Below, in pieces: positions 35,477 through 46,600 of a stretch of DNA of 64,000 bases. Position 1 is the first letter of the stretch, and each line of letters opens with the position of its first letter. The position numbers and the translations under genes are program-made. This DNA is from Anisodus tanguticus (Eukaryota; Streptophyta; Magnoliopsida; Solanales; Solanaceae): the NCBI GenBank assembly GCA_034509755.1, contig CM067550.1, positions 9,479,001 through 9,543,000 of the forward strand. Direction: 5' to 3'. The notes below the pieces were generated by a model, which was not told the origin of the DNA, did no database searches, and worked only from the letters and a program-made list of their open reading frames with translations.

Positions 35477-35590
35477 CCTAAAGAGATATGTGACATCCCT
35501 AGTTATGATAAGGTTGTATGTAATTAGACAAGAACCTAAAGAGATATGTGACATCCCTAGTTATGATAAGGTTGTATGTAATTAGACAAG
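35477..35590 (+). repeat. 57-bp tandem duplication
   Basis: The unit starting cctaaagagatatgtgacat occurs at 35,477 and again at 35,534. The copies are identical over at least 56 bp, so the duplication is recent relative to the surrounding decayed repeats. No coding role is seen. Confidence 0.9.
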
Positions 35591-35906
35591 ACACGTTACT
35601 TTAGACACTTGACGATCCTTATTTTGATCGGCAATTATCACATCATTTAAACACACTCCACCATCTTATTGGCCTTGAGTTTGATAGGAATTTCACATTA
35701 GTGACACATTACATGAACCTTGGGCGAATAAAATGTGCTCATCTTAATTTGAATGTTAATTCAACACACTAACTCAAATAAAGTTAGAATTTTAATTAAA
35801 ATTTATGTCTTGGATTTAAATTAATTAATTAATTTACTCCAATATGTCTTGTATTTTAGAATTAAGACTAAATTTCACCTTAATTAAATCTAATAATTTT
35901 TATGTG

Positions 35907-36237
35907 TTCAAGCCGTGAAAACAACCTCTTACAGGATTGCAGGGTAAGACTGCGTACAATCAGAGGCGGATGGAGCACTATAACTGGGGGTTCGATTGAA
36001 CCCCAAACTTTCGATGCGAGGTATAAATTCATATGTAAAAATTTACTAAAATTAAAATAAATAGTAGATATGAATCCATAACCTTAGAAATATAATGGTT
36101 TATTGCTAAAAAATTTAAAAGGTTGAACCCCTATAGTTTAAATCTTAGATCTGCCTCTGCGTACAATAGACTCTTGTTCTCCGACCCTTCTTTGAACCCC
36201 GCGCATAGCGAGAGCTTAGTACACCAGACTGCTCTTT
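35907..36237 (+). mobile_element. Au-like SINE interrupted by a hAT MITE
   Basis: The left part (gttcaagccgtg, acaacctctta, gcagggtaagactgcgtaca) and right part (caatagactcttgttctccg, ccgcgcatagcgagagctta, gtacaccagactgctctt) form one 5'-truncated Au SINE when the 199-bp insert is removed. The B box (GTTCAAGCC) is retained; the A box is lost. Confidence 0.85.
35961..36159. mobile_element. hAT-type MITE with perfect 8-bp TSD
   Basis: A 199-bp insert with inverted ends CAGAGGCGGATggag... and ...aagATCTGCCTCTG. It is flanked on both sides by cgtacaat (35,953-35,960 and 36,160-36,167), a perfect 8-bp target-site duplication as made by hAT transposases. It sits inside the Au SINE, so it is the younger insertion. 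Confidence 0.92.
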
Positions 36238-36520
36238 ATTTAGTAAAAGTGAAGAAATCTATTCATCCGATCACAAACCCATAATGGTACTGCAATATGA
36301 TTTACTCTCGTAAGGTGATACTTTCAAAAGAACCGACTAAAATCAAGTTGCTCTCTTTCTAACAGCTTTGTATATTCTATAGTAGTAGTAGTATTTAAAC
36401 CAGCTCTGCTAGTGTTTGGTTTATTCTTTTTTTTTTTAGAACTTGTCTTTCTATTTTTAGGCATCCCCTGAATTCCAAATTTAGACATCTTCTATTTGTT
36501 TAACTTTTGTCGAGTACATT

Positions 36521-37245
36521 TAGGAGCGGTTTGGACATAATTTGAAATTATGATGATTTGAAGTTTAAGTTTTATTTGGACATGCAATTTGGATTTCTTA
36601 AATTGTATTTTTTCTCATAAACATAAAAAAACCCACAAATTGTGGAAATCATCAAAACTTTTCCAATTATCATACAATATTACCAAATGAACAAATCATA
36701 GTTCATAACAAAATCAATACACTACTAGAAAGAGTTTCTAAAAAATATAACATCAATTGATCGAACTTTAGTTCAATAAAAAGAAAATTTGAACTTGAGT
36801 TGTAGTGTAACTATTCTTTAATATAATCATCATATGGTCTGGACAATCTCTTAATATATTACCAACTTGCAGATCTTTTAATATTTGATAAAATAATTGA
36901 TAAACATGATTAGTAAATATATCTATCAACTTATGAATTTTTTTTTTACAAAATATAAATTTGAGACAGTTGAAGCTGATTTTGTAACAGCCGATTCGAG
37001 CACAACAGCCAAAGAGCGGATTGGCACAGCAGATTCGAGAGCAGTCTGATATTTATGAATCAAGTTTTACATTTTAAAAAAATTAAATCATGATTTGAAA
37101 TATAATCACACATTTCTGGATGATTTGGGATTTCAAATCATGATATGAAGTTGAAGTTGAAATTTTGTCTAAATTACATAAATAAATAATGATTTAAAAT
37201 TAAATTATAAAATTATGATATAAAAACGCATGGCCGAACGCCTTC
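36521..37245. mobile_element. Probable hAT-like non-autonomous element
   Basis: Ends are loosely inverted: taggagcggtttggacataa at the left and catggccgaacgccttc at the right. The inside is AT-rich with repeated dispersed aaatcatgatttgaa motifs. About 725 bp, no coding capacity. A target-site duplication was not found, so the edges are approximate. Confidence 0.5.
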
Positions 37246-37500
37246 ATAGATTTTACCCCGTAGGAATATGGATAGTAGAAACAGTGAATTCTTTTTCAAG
37301 ATTGTAGGTACTCTTTCTTGCATTGGTTATGATGTGTTAGAAAAGTTTACTATATGTGTTTTTGCCTTGTGTGTTGCAAATTCATATAGAGAAACTTGAA
37401 AATGAATTCGGACTTCATAGCAATTGTGGAATCCAAAGGATTGCATTTTATCACAACTCCTCCAACAAAAATATGCATTTCTTTATGCAAATGTGTTTTT

Positions 37501-37523
37501 CATATATATATATATATATATAT
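37501..37523. repeat. (AT)n microsatellite
   Basis: About eleven AT dinucleotide repeats. It explains the YIYIYIYI-like peptides in overlapping short frames, which are not genes. Confidence 0.85.
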
Positions 37524-37980
37524 AGTACACAATTATCACTTATGTTTGAATATGTGCATATATATAATTTATTTATTTTTAATGATTTTCCAACCGGTGG
37601 CCGGTGGAATTCATGGGTGGAAATGGCTAAATTAATTGATGTCGCGTATTAAATGGATAAGCAAAGGAATGGGCAATGAATAGATAAAATCAAAAAAATA
37701 AATAAACGTTGGGATTTGCGATAAAGTATGGGAAAGATAAATTGGAGGAACATGGACGGATTTTGCAGCAGTCTTGAGATCAGAAAAGAATACTTGTGAG
37801 TTTGTGATAGCCTGATAGGAATGGGAGTCGTCACCTCATTTTCAATGTTAATCTTATAAAACTCCTCTATTTCCAAAAAATATAGCAAACATCCCCCAAA
37901 AAGAAAGAGAAAAGCAAAAAAGGAAGATATTCGTCCTATACATTCATACAGTATGTATTACCTAGTATTACCATAGTATA

Positions 37981-38230
37981 TACTCCTTTCGTCCCAAAAT
38001 ATTTGTCACATTTTTTAATTACATGCCACTTAAGAAACCATTTATAATAAAGTATTTTGACTATTTTACCATTTTAACATATTTCATCATATTATTTCTC
38101 CTCCATAAATATTTACTCCGTCAAGGATGAGAACCTCTTAAATATTGTTAATTAAGTACAAGGTAAAATGAAAAAAATTACTTAATTTTATCTTGGTTAA
38201 ATAAAAAGACAAATATTTTGAGGCGAGTGA
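37981..38230. mobile_element. Stowaway-like MITE
   Basis: Starts TACTCCTTTCGTCCCAAAAT followed by atttgtcac. Ends gacaaatattttgaggcga, the inverted counterpart. About 250 bp. Confidence 0.7.
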
Positions 38231-38235
38231 TAAAT

Positions 38236-38347
38236 ATACCCGTGATATATACGGTGTATACACTACCTTGTGTATACCGTGTATATCGCGGATTCACAAG
38301 GAAAGTGGGAAACTGATATACACGGTATACCAGCCGTGTATATCCAT
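38236..38347. repeat. Cluster of inverted GTGTATA/TATACAC motifs
   Basis: Within about 110 bp the motifs gatatatacggtgtatac, cttgtgtataccgtgtatat, gatatacacggtatacc and gccgtgtatatcc alternate in orientation and can pair into nested hairpins. It may be part of a diverged MITE or a structured spacer. Confidence 0.5.
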
Positions 38348-38838
38348 GTTTGGTAAGGTATTAGTTGTATTTAATTAGGCATTGTACACTTATCATAATT
38401 GTAGTATTTTTGTACAAATAGATTTTATGCATCTTTTTTGTCTATAACAGTGAAATATTATTTAAACGTCAGTATTGTTATAGGTGTATAACAATCACTC
38501 GCTATAGCAGTCAAAATTTTTCTAACCCAACGATGTTGTTATAGAGAGGTTTGATTGTAATACATAGACAATCCCTAAAACTTGCTAGCAATTTCCATTT
38601 AGACACTCGTTTTAAGACTTGTTCCAATTGAGCATCTGAACATATAATAAAGTGTTTCTATCAGATACTTACGGTTCAAATTTTGATTTTTTGCGTGTAT
38701 TCTCAAGCATCTATTAGGTAAATAAGTTGAAATTTTTCTAAATTCGAAAAACTTCAAAAAGTTATTTTCAATAAAATTTAAAAAATAACTCCAATTTGCA
38801 TTCATGTTCAAACACTACTCCAATTTTTAAATAAAAAA

Positions 38839-38978
38839 GGGCAGCCCGGTGCACTAAGCTCCCGCTATGCGCGGGGTCTGGAGAAGGACCGGACCACAAG
38901 GGTCTATCGTACGCAGTCTTACCTTATATTTCTGCAAGAGGTTGTTTCCACGGCTTGAACCCATGACCTCCTGCACAT
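38839..38978 (-). mobile_element. Au-like SINE
   Basis: Plus strand reads gggcagcccggtgcactaag, ctcccgctatgcgcggggtc, ggaccacaagggtctatcgt, and ends with the inverse of the B box (cggcttgaaccc). It is therefore a minus-strand Au SINE, 5'-truncated near the insertion point of the Mutator-like element at 38,989. Confidence 0.85.
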
Positions 38979-40403
38979 TTCTTATTTAGAGTCCGGAACT
39001 TAAATGACCCAAAAAGTGAGTAAAGCAATCAAAATAACCACAAAAAAAAAATGTTATAAAGTACCTTTTGCGCAGTACTTTACTGCGCAATAGGACTTAA
39101 TCGTAATGGCCCGGTTAAGTCCAATTGTGAATTAATTTACTGCGCAATAAGGGTACTTATATTTTTTCCAACACTTGAAATAATTTTAAAGGTTTAAAAT
39201 TCACATTTTTTCATACTTTGACAAAAGATTAGCCATGTCTCAAGACTCCGGAATGTCAATATTTTATATAGAATCTAATATTTTTTTTATGTGCACAATA
39301 ATGTAGGCTCAATACATCAAGGATACCTAAATGTTCGGAATGTCATTTTAGGGGTTGTAAACTGCCATAAGTAAGTTTTGTTTGGAAACTTGTTATCATT
39401 AGGTTTAAGTGTTTTACTTTTTTAAGATTTTGATTTAAGCATTTTATTATTTAGTCAATGCATTACTTTATTTCGAATTTCAGGATTCCCCCCCCCCCCC
39501 CTAATTAATTTAGGACGTCACGTGAGTTAGCAATAAACGATAATAAAGACTAAGATAACTAATTATCATTAAGAAAAAAATACTCAAAAATATAATAGTA
39601 ACTTAAACTGTACAACGTAATTACATATACCCAATCTCTAATGGTTCCCACGTGTGTTAGACTTTAGAGTAACCTTAGGCCTAAGGCTAATACGATCCTC
39701 ACCACCCTCACCGTCATCTTCATCCCCCTTCTTTCTCCTAATCGCATGACACTCTAAGCCATGATTATCTACCACCCTTTTTTTCCTTGCCGCCCTTCTT
39801 CGAAGTCTCGACCATGGCGTGCACATGACCGCCTTTAACTGGCCTGATCGGAATCAATCTGTTAGGATCAGTAGGGTCAAAATCATCAACAATCTCCTCC
39901 TGTTGAGACGAGACCACAGGCACAGAAGGATGTACTTGAAATAATATATAAACAATTAGTATTAATTTTAATTTATATTTAATATATTAACTTTTGGTAA
40001 AAAATTAAACATGTGGCTCGACGGGCTTCTGAACGGGCTCCTGAGAGGGGTCTGGTGTAGGATCTGAATAGTATCATAAATGGAGTCCTGAATGGCTGGA
40101 GATGGAGCTAGAGCTAGAAATAGAGCTAGAGATGGAGCTGGAGCTGGAGTTGTTGACGAATCCTAAGATATGAAAAACTATGAAATAATCAGTATAAGTA
40201 TATTGATTTTTTAAAATAAGTATTTTAAACACTAACCCCTGGGCTAAGAAAATCCGCAAAGTCTATGAATGAGAAGTCGTAATGCAGCTCCTTGTCACCC
40301 TGTAAATCACGAACTGGGCGCTACGCACGCACTGCTGCATCATATGAAGCCCAATCTATGTCATCATGTACACCAACGTACACATTGTGGCCTCTGCTGG
40401 GAT

Positions 40404-41327
40404 TAGGGGTGTTCAAATGAGACCAAAAAATCAATTCGAATTGGTAAACCAAGTCAAACCGACTTAATAAACTGAATTTGGTTTGATTTGGTTTGGTTTT
40501 AAATTTTAGAAATAGATAATATTTAATTTGATATTAAACCCCAAAAAATCATATCAAAACCGAATCAAACCTATATATATATAGGGGTCATTCCAAGTCC
40601 AATACAAATTTAAATAATGAAAGAAATGACCGGCCCATTCTCCATAGTCCATTTAAGTTTAAGGTAAAATAAAAGAATTGCTATAAAACAATTATCGGAG
40701 GCAAATTTTGACATCACAAGCTCCTATCTGCTGCTAGTATTTTTTCTTTATTATTAAAACATGTCATCTGAATTACTAAGTTAACATTTTATCTGTAGCA
40801 AATAAAAGAAAAGAAAATGGCAATTGGAAATAAAAAAGATTTGGTTGATGGCTTTGTCTTTCTGTTTATTATTTTTAGTTTTAACTTATGCGCTTTCTTC
40901 TCAGTGCTTCAAAAACATGATGAATCTAGATTACAAAAACTCCAAAGAGGATGCATAATATCAAAAGGCTATATGTAAGGGAAGGAACTGGAATCATGGA
41001 AAGTAGATGTTATATTTCTATAATTCATATTATACCCATAGCCATAGTCCTATACCTGAATAAAGTTAATGAATTCATTAAAAAGATTCTTAGATTTGAA
41101 TGAATTATGGTTAAAGTTGTATTTAGTTACCCTTTGATTCAAAGATTCTTTATATTATAAAATACATTCTTAAACCGATAAAAACCGAGCCAAAACGATA
41201 AAATCGAAACTGATATAATTTATACTATAATGGTTTGATTTGGTTTGAATATTTTAAAAAACTAACTTAATTAGTTTGGCTTGATTTTAACCCAAAACCT
41301 AGTCAAACTGGACCATGAACACCCCTA
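40404..41327. mobile_element. Non-autonomous hAT element nested in the MULE
   Basis: 924 bp starting TAGGGGTGTTCAAATGAGAC and ending GACCATGAACACCCCTA. Flanked by the identical 8-bp duplication gctgggat (40,396-40,403 and 41,328-41,335). Subterminal repeats of the ggtttgatttggtttg type and their inverse are present. No transposase. Confidence 0.93.
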
Positions 41328-41542
41328 GCTGGGATGAAGACTCAAGTACATCTTAAAATAGATGTGCCGGTGTATATGTAGGTGTCGACGGTCAGTAAGA
41401 AGTCAACGAGTGACCTGAAGTCGATGGATACTGCTAGGCTGAAGCGGGATCGGGAGCATGCTCATCAGGCTCATCTATTAAAACATTTGAATCCAGTGAA
41501 CCTAGTCAACTCTTGTCCTAATATCAGCTCCTGAGAAAGATC

Positions 41543-41757
41543 TTAAGTGTATAATGGGAGTCCATCTACCCGTAGTCTAAACATGACCTCCACATCCTGA
41601 AGCGTGATAGTGGCCTCACCAGTGCGGAGATGAAAGATGTGGGTCTCCGATTGGCATCGCTGAATCATGACCGTCACAAGAGCCCGATCATGTTGTACCC
41701 GACCAATAACGACGCAATGGTAGATATCACTCCAATACAGTATCTTTAAGATGCGGG
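41543..41757 (-). pseudogene. Plant mobile domain (PMD/MAIN-like) fragment
   Basis: The minus-strand frame reads ...HDRALVTVMIQRCQSETHIF then HLRTGEATITLQDVEVMFRL and RVDGLPLYT, then a stop. This matches the ERW-P-THTFHL-GE-TITL-DV---L-GLPVDG signature of the plant mobile domain of transposon-linked and domesticated (MAIN/MAIL) proteins. Sequence above 41,757 continues with family-like pieces in other frames (for example near 41,900), so the gene is broken. It is cargo or a remnant within the Mutator-like element. Confidence 0.75.
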
Positions 41758-42109
41758 AATGGGGGGCCGATCCTGTAAAAGATCACATGCATGTTCCACC
41801 CTACGGGGATGGAACAACGTCCTTATATGTATCTAACCAGTCTATACTAGCTCGGACCTATAATTATCTTGTAGACTAAGTACTGATCTATCGATGGGCC
41901 CCGAAAGAACGTTGGAATCCATGGAGGTGTCGTATCTATACAAACAATGTTTAGATTATTCATTATCCTTTAATATAAATTATCTAATCCTTTATCGGAA
42001 AATTATACTAACTAACTAATCCTTTATCGGAAAATATATATTAACTATCTAAATTTGCGAATTAGAATTATTCTGTTGTATTATATTTTTATGAATAATT
42101 AGGAAATTA

Positions 42110-42425
42110 CATTAACTAACTAATATTATACAAATGATATTTTTAATCCTAAACTAATGATGTTCAATCCTAAACTAAAGATTAACTATTTCTAATTAAT
42201 AATTGATAATTAATTATTATACTAACTACAATTAATGAAATATTATATTAATGATGTTTTTAATCCTAAACTAATGATGTTCAATTCTAAACTAAGGATT
42301 AACTATTACTAATTAATAATTGATAATTAATTATTATACTAACTACAATCAACAAAAAATATATTAATGATATTTTTAATCCTAAACTAATGATGTACAA
42401 TCCTAAACTAAGCATTAAAGTAATG
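42110..42425. repeat. AT-rich tandem repeat, about 115-120-bp unit
   Basis: A unit containing aatcctaaactaatgatgtt, attaactatt, ctaattaataattgataatt and attattatactaactacaa appears twice plus a partial third copy. Located inside the Mutator-like element. Confidence 0.7.
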
Positions 42426-43257
42426 ACGAACTAACTCATTTAACTGGAAATTATATTAATTAACTAATTAATAATTAATTAAAAATTAACACATAAAATT
42501 GGATAACTAATTGGCACATTAATAATTAACATGGAATAAATAATTTTACAAATAAATAAAGTAACAATTTGATAATTAACAAATAAAAAAATTATTAGGA
42601 GATTACTATTTTTTTATAATCAAACAATTAACAAATAGGAGATTACTATATTTTTTCCAATCAAATAATTAACAAATAATTTTTAAAAATAAAATAAAAA
42701 ATCGGGCTGAGCAGTGGACGGACTGCCCAATTGCGCAAAAAATAATTGCGAAAAATACTACTTTTTTGAAATTCGAGACTATGAAACATTAATCATGCTT
42801 ATAATTATAATGTATTTAACAATATAATTAGAAAGTTCATAGTAAAATACCTAGATTAAAGGTTATTTTTTAGTTTTGAAATCGAGTTCTACGACGCTTT
42901 ATTCCGAAATTCAAGCTTCAAAACTTGTTCATTGACTTGAATATATCGAGAATCTTTACTCTCGAGCTAAAAATTAACATGAAAATGACTTTTTTCTAAT
43001 GTGGGACCTCGGTTTTTGTTGTTAATGACGGTTTAAATTTTTTTAAAGTGAAGTGGGGATTATCGGGGAAGAAACCAATGGCGTTAAGTTTACCTCTATT
43101 ACGCAATAATTTGTTGCATAAAATAAGTTAACTGCATCATTACAGTTAAATTCTCTTGCGCAATGCGCAACATTTGCAAAAGGTACTAATGTACTAATTT
43201 TTTTGGGTTATTTTTGTTGCTTTACTCACTTTTTAGCTCATTTAAGTTCGGGACTCC

Positions 43258-43697
43258 TCTAATTTATAATCACCCCTCCCCCCTTTACATTTCATTAATC
43301 GAAATATAAAATTCTGGAAAGCAGCAGATGGGCTTAGCCAGTCAGTCACGTTACCTCGCAAATTTGGAACCTTCCTTTATCAACCAAACCAAATACACAA
43401 TAAAAAAAATCAAAACATTATAATCATTTCACTCTCCTCATCCTATCTATCGATATCTCTGTATATATTCCAACTTCTCAGGTCCATTTATGCCTCCTTG
43501 CTTTACAAGAGTTAAATATATCTTACTATAGTTTTATTAATATCAAGAATCACTTCTCTTCCTCTGCATCTACAACTACAAAAAACTGCACCCATAAATC
43601 CATAATACACAGATCTGCCACTTACCTCTTATATCTCACTTGAATGCTGAGTCACATTTTTGAGTTGGGTGTTGGTTATTTTTTCTGAAAATATACC
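43258..43697 (+). promoter_or_regulatory. Upstream region and leader of the lipase-like gene
   Basis: Between the Mutator-like element's right end and the ATG at 43,698. It includes a pyrimidine-rich tract around 43,430-43,570 and a possible TATA-like stretch (gtatatattcc near 43,460). The gene's proximal promoter is therefore within about 440 bp of a transposon edge. No mapped transcription start is available. Confidence 0.4.
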
Positions 43698-46600
43698 ATG
43701 GGCGTTGAATATCATGAGGTGGGTCGTGGTTCTTTTGCTTTTTTTTCCTCTATGGCATGCATATTTTTTCTTATTTTACTTTGTATAATATGGGTTTTTT
43801 CTTAATAAAGATTGTGTGTTTACATGAATGACATTAGGAATATATAAGGAATGCAAGAGGTGTTCAACTCTTTACTTGTAGATGGTTGCCCTTTTCTTCT
43901 CCAAAGGCACTTGTTTTCCTTTGCCACGGTTTGTTTATTTCTCTCTTTTTTCACTATTTTTTTTGTTGTTGAAATTTGATCTAACAAAGTTGATTAATGA
44001 TGTTGTTGCAGGCTATGGGATGGAATGCAGTGGATTCATGAGAGGTAATAATTGTTTCCTCATTTGATCTGTTTTCGTTTTCATGGCCAACTTTTTTCTG
44101 GAGAGATCTTTCATATTCATTGTTTTTTAAATGCATGAAAAGTGTCATCTATGCTTATTACGGATATCAGGTTCATCCGAACTCAATATTTTCGAAGTTG
44201 AACATAAATATGTGTAAAAGTTCACGAAAGTTGCAATAAATAGTTTATATGAACTCGTGACTTCAAAAATAAAATGGTTTATATTAAAAAATTTAAAGTT
44301 TAAACGTATAAAGCTTAAATCTTGAATGGGCTTCTGGTGCCATCAATGCATGCCATTACACTTTCCTCCTACCTCTCGTGCCTTTCTGTGATTCAAGATA
44401 TTATTCGTAAAGAATGGATCTTGGATCTAATTCAATCTCAAAAGCTAGCTTATAGGTTGAAGATTGCCAAGTTCATATAAGGATTCCACGTTCCCATTCC
44501 ATTTTTGATGTGAGACTATTAACACTCCCCGCACGTCCGGACCCCGTTAACTGGAGCGTGAATGACATAATTTGGGGACCTAACATCGGTGAACATAGAA
44601 TTGGAAATGTGTATGGGTGTGATACCATGTAAAGAATAGATCTTTGGTCTAACTCAACCCCAAAAGTTAGCTTATAGGGTGAGGATTGTTCAAGTTCATA
44701 TAAGAAGTTTATATTCCCGTTTATTTTCGATGTGAAACTCTTTAATTGTGTTACTTTTACTCACGTCTTTTATTCTTCATATTTAGTTTGTCACAGAGTA
44801 ACAGTGAAAAAGGATCTCACTTTTAATACTTTTGGGGTCCATTTTTATAGTGAGGTGACCTTACTTTTATTGCATTTACAATATGACCCATTTCCTGCTA
44901 CACTTGTCCTCTCTTTTTTATTGTTTTGACTTCATAGGTCACCAACCATACCAGTAAAATTTATGCCTCTTATCTTATCATTTCTTTCTTTTTTAAATTG
45001 TTTTTGATATTGGTGAACTTGTTGGCAGAATTCAATAATTTAGAGGATTTTCAGTTGGTACCCATATCTTGTCGTTCACGTTCTTGTTATCTTGTAGAGA
45101 ACGTCTAGTACTTTCTATTTTTATTTTATGTTATATTCAACAAAAATGAACTTAAATAGAGCGACACAGACAATAAGGAGGATTCACATAACCAACCCGA
45201 CTTGCTTGGGATTGAAGCATAGTTATTGTTTGGGCATATGTTGCATTATGTGCATTATGTTCATCTTGTTGTGGTATCACTATACAAGATTGTCTTTTTT
45301 GAGGGCACAATTTTTGGTGATATAAAATAATGCAATTGGAAGGAGCTAGTCATTAAAAATTCAATGAGAAATGGCCCTCAAATTAATGGTCACACTAAAG
45401 AACTCAACTAACACTACTGGTCCTCTCAGGCTGAATATAGTATAGATTTGTTGAAACTCAACATTGTCACCCTTAAATAACATCTTTATATGGTTGCCTG
45501 CAGCATGATTGGTCTGCTTCTTTTCCTATTTTGGATAATTTGACTACTAACACCTATGTTGGAACTTATTGTTTGTCTAGTAAAATAAGGAGGAATAATG
45601 GCTTGTTGATAGGTTGGCTGACCAGTGAGAAACCATTAAGTTAAAAGTCCTATTTTGGTAGCTTGATTGGTTAATTAGGTTAGCAAATAAGTTGGGCCCT
45701 GTAAGTAACCTCAAAGAGATTGCTCCCCCCAGCAAAATTAGTGGGGCACTTGGGTTTCAGCTAGTCACATAATAAATTGATTAACATAGCATAGATTTTA
45801 ATAGTAGGAAGTATGATAGGTCCATCTGAAATCATTAAAGGATCATCTAACTTTAGACTTTGACTGTTCAAAAGAAAAGGTAAATGAGAAAAAATAAATA
45901 TGTTCTGAAATGTTGCCTAAGTAAGCATTGTCAACAAAGTTACCCGGCACTTGTGCGGTTGGAGGAAGTAGGAGCTGGTGGCATAGTAGAGGTGAGCACA
46001 AATAAGCCCGGACACCACTGTCATAAAAAAATTCTGAAATGTTACTTGGCCTGTTCAACTTGGTTTCCTGTGAGAAAAGCTTCTGGTTTTGTTATTCTTG
46101 GACCAGGACATTTTAGCTGCTAGTCTATTTTGGAGTTCTCTTGTTCTGCCCAGTCCACCTTGAATATTAGCACTCTTTCTTCTAACCTCTACCAAGTTTT
46201 TTCTGTTGACAAATGATGTGACATCAAACATTTGGTTTTCCCTTCTATTTTTTTTTTAAAAAGAATGGTGGTTGGGACTTGGGAGATGGGAATTACCTCA
46301 TTTGTGGTTTACCTGATACACATAACTGAATACTAATGTAAATTTTCAGTGTTTGACATTGCTCAATCCATTTGGTTTTGAGTGGTTCAGCTAACTTTGG
46401 AGGAGATCCTTTTGTAAATTGTAATCTTCTCTAGCCCCTTACCTAAGGAAAGTTTCTTACAATTGCTCTCTAGGCCATGCTTATGCCTTATAGCTAATGT
46501 ATGTATTGGTGCTCCTTCTTGTGCACAATAGAACTGTGTAAGCTCATGTTTTATATCCAACTTGACATTGATATTGTACTATTATGGCTAGGTGTTGGGA

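Larger units (their letters stand above)
38989..43257. mobile_element. Mutator-like element carrying a plant mobile domain fragment
   Basis: Long terminal inverted repeats of about 115 bp: the left end begins gagtccggaacttaaatga, then aaaaagtgagtaaagca and gtaccttttgcgca; the right end is the inverse (tgcgcaacatttgcaaaagg ... tgctttactcacttttt ... tttaagttcgggactcc). Flanks tcttattta (38,980-38,988) and tctaattta (43,258-43,266) agree at 8 of 9 bases, the target-site length of Mutator elements. The inside holds a decayed plant-mobile-domain fragment (41,543-41,757, minus), a nested hAT element (40,404-41,327), AT-rich tandem repeats, and a poly(C) run near 39,488. No MULE transposase is recognised, so it is non-autonomous or too decayed. 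Confidence 0.8.

Noticed and set aside
35477..35590. CRISPR-like direct repeats
   Set aside because: Two head-to-tail copies without spacers in a plant nuclear sequence are a simple tandem duplication.
37356..37652. Short ORFs with YIYIYIY segments
   Set aside because: They arise from an (AT)n microsatellite.
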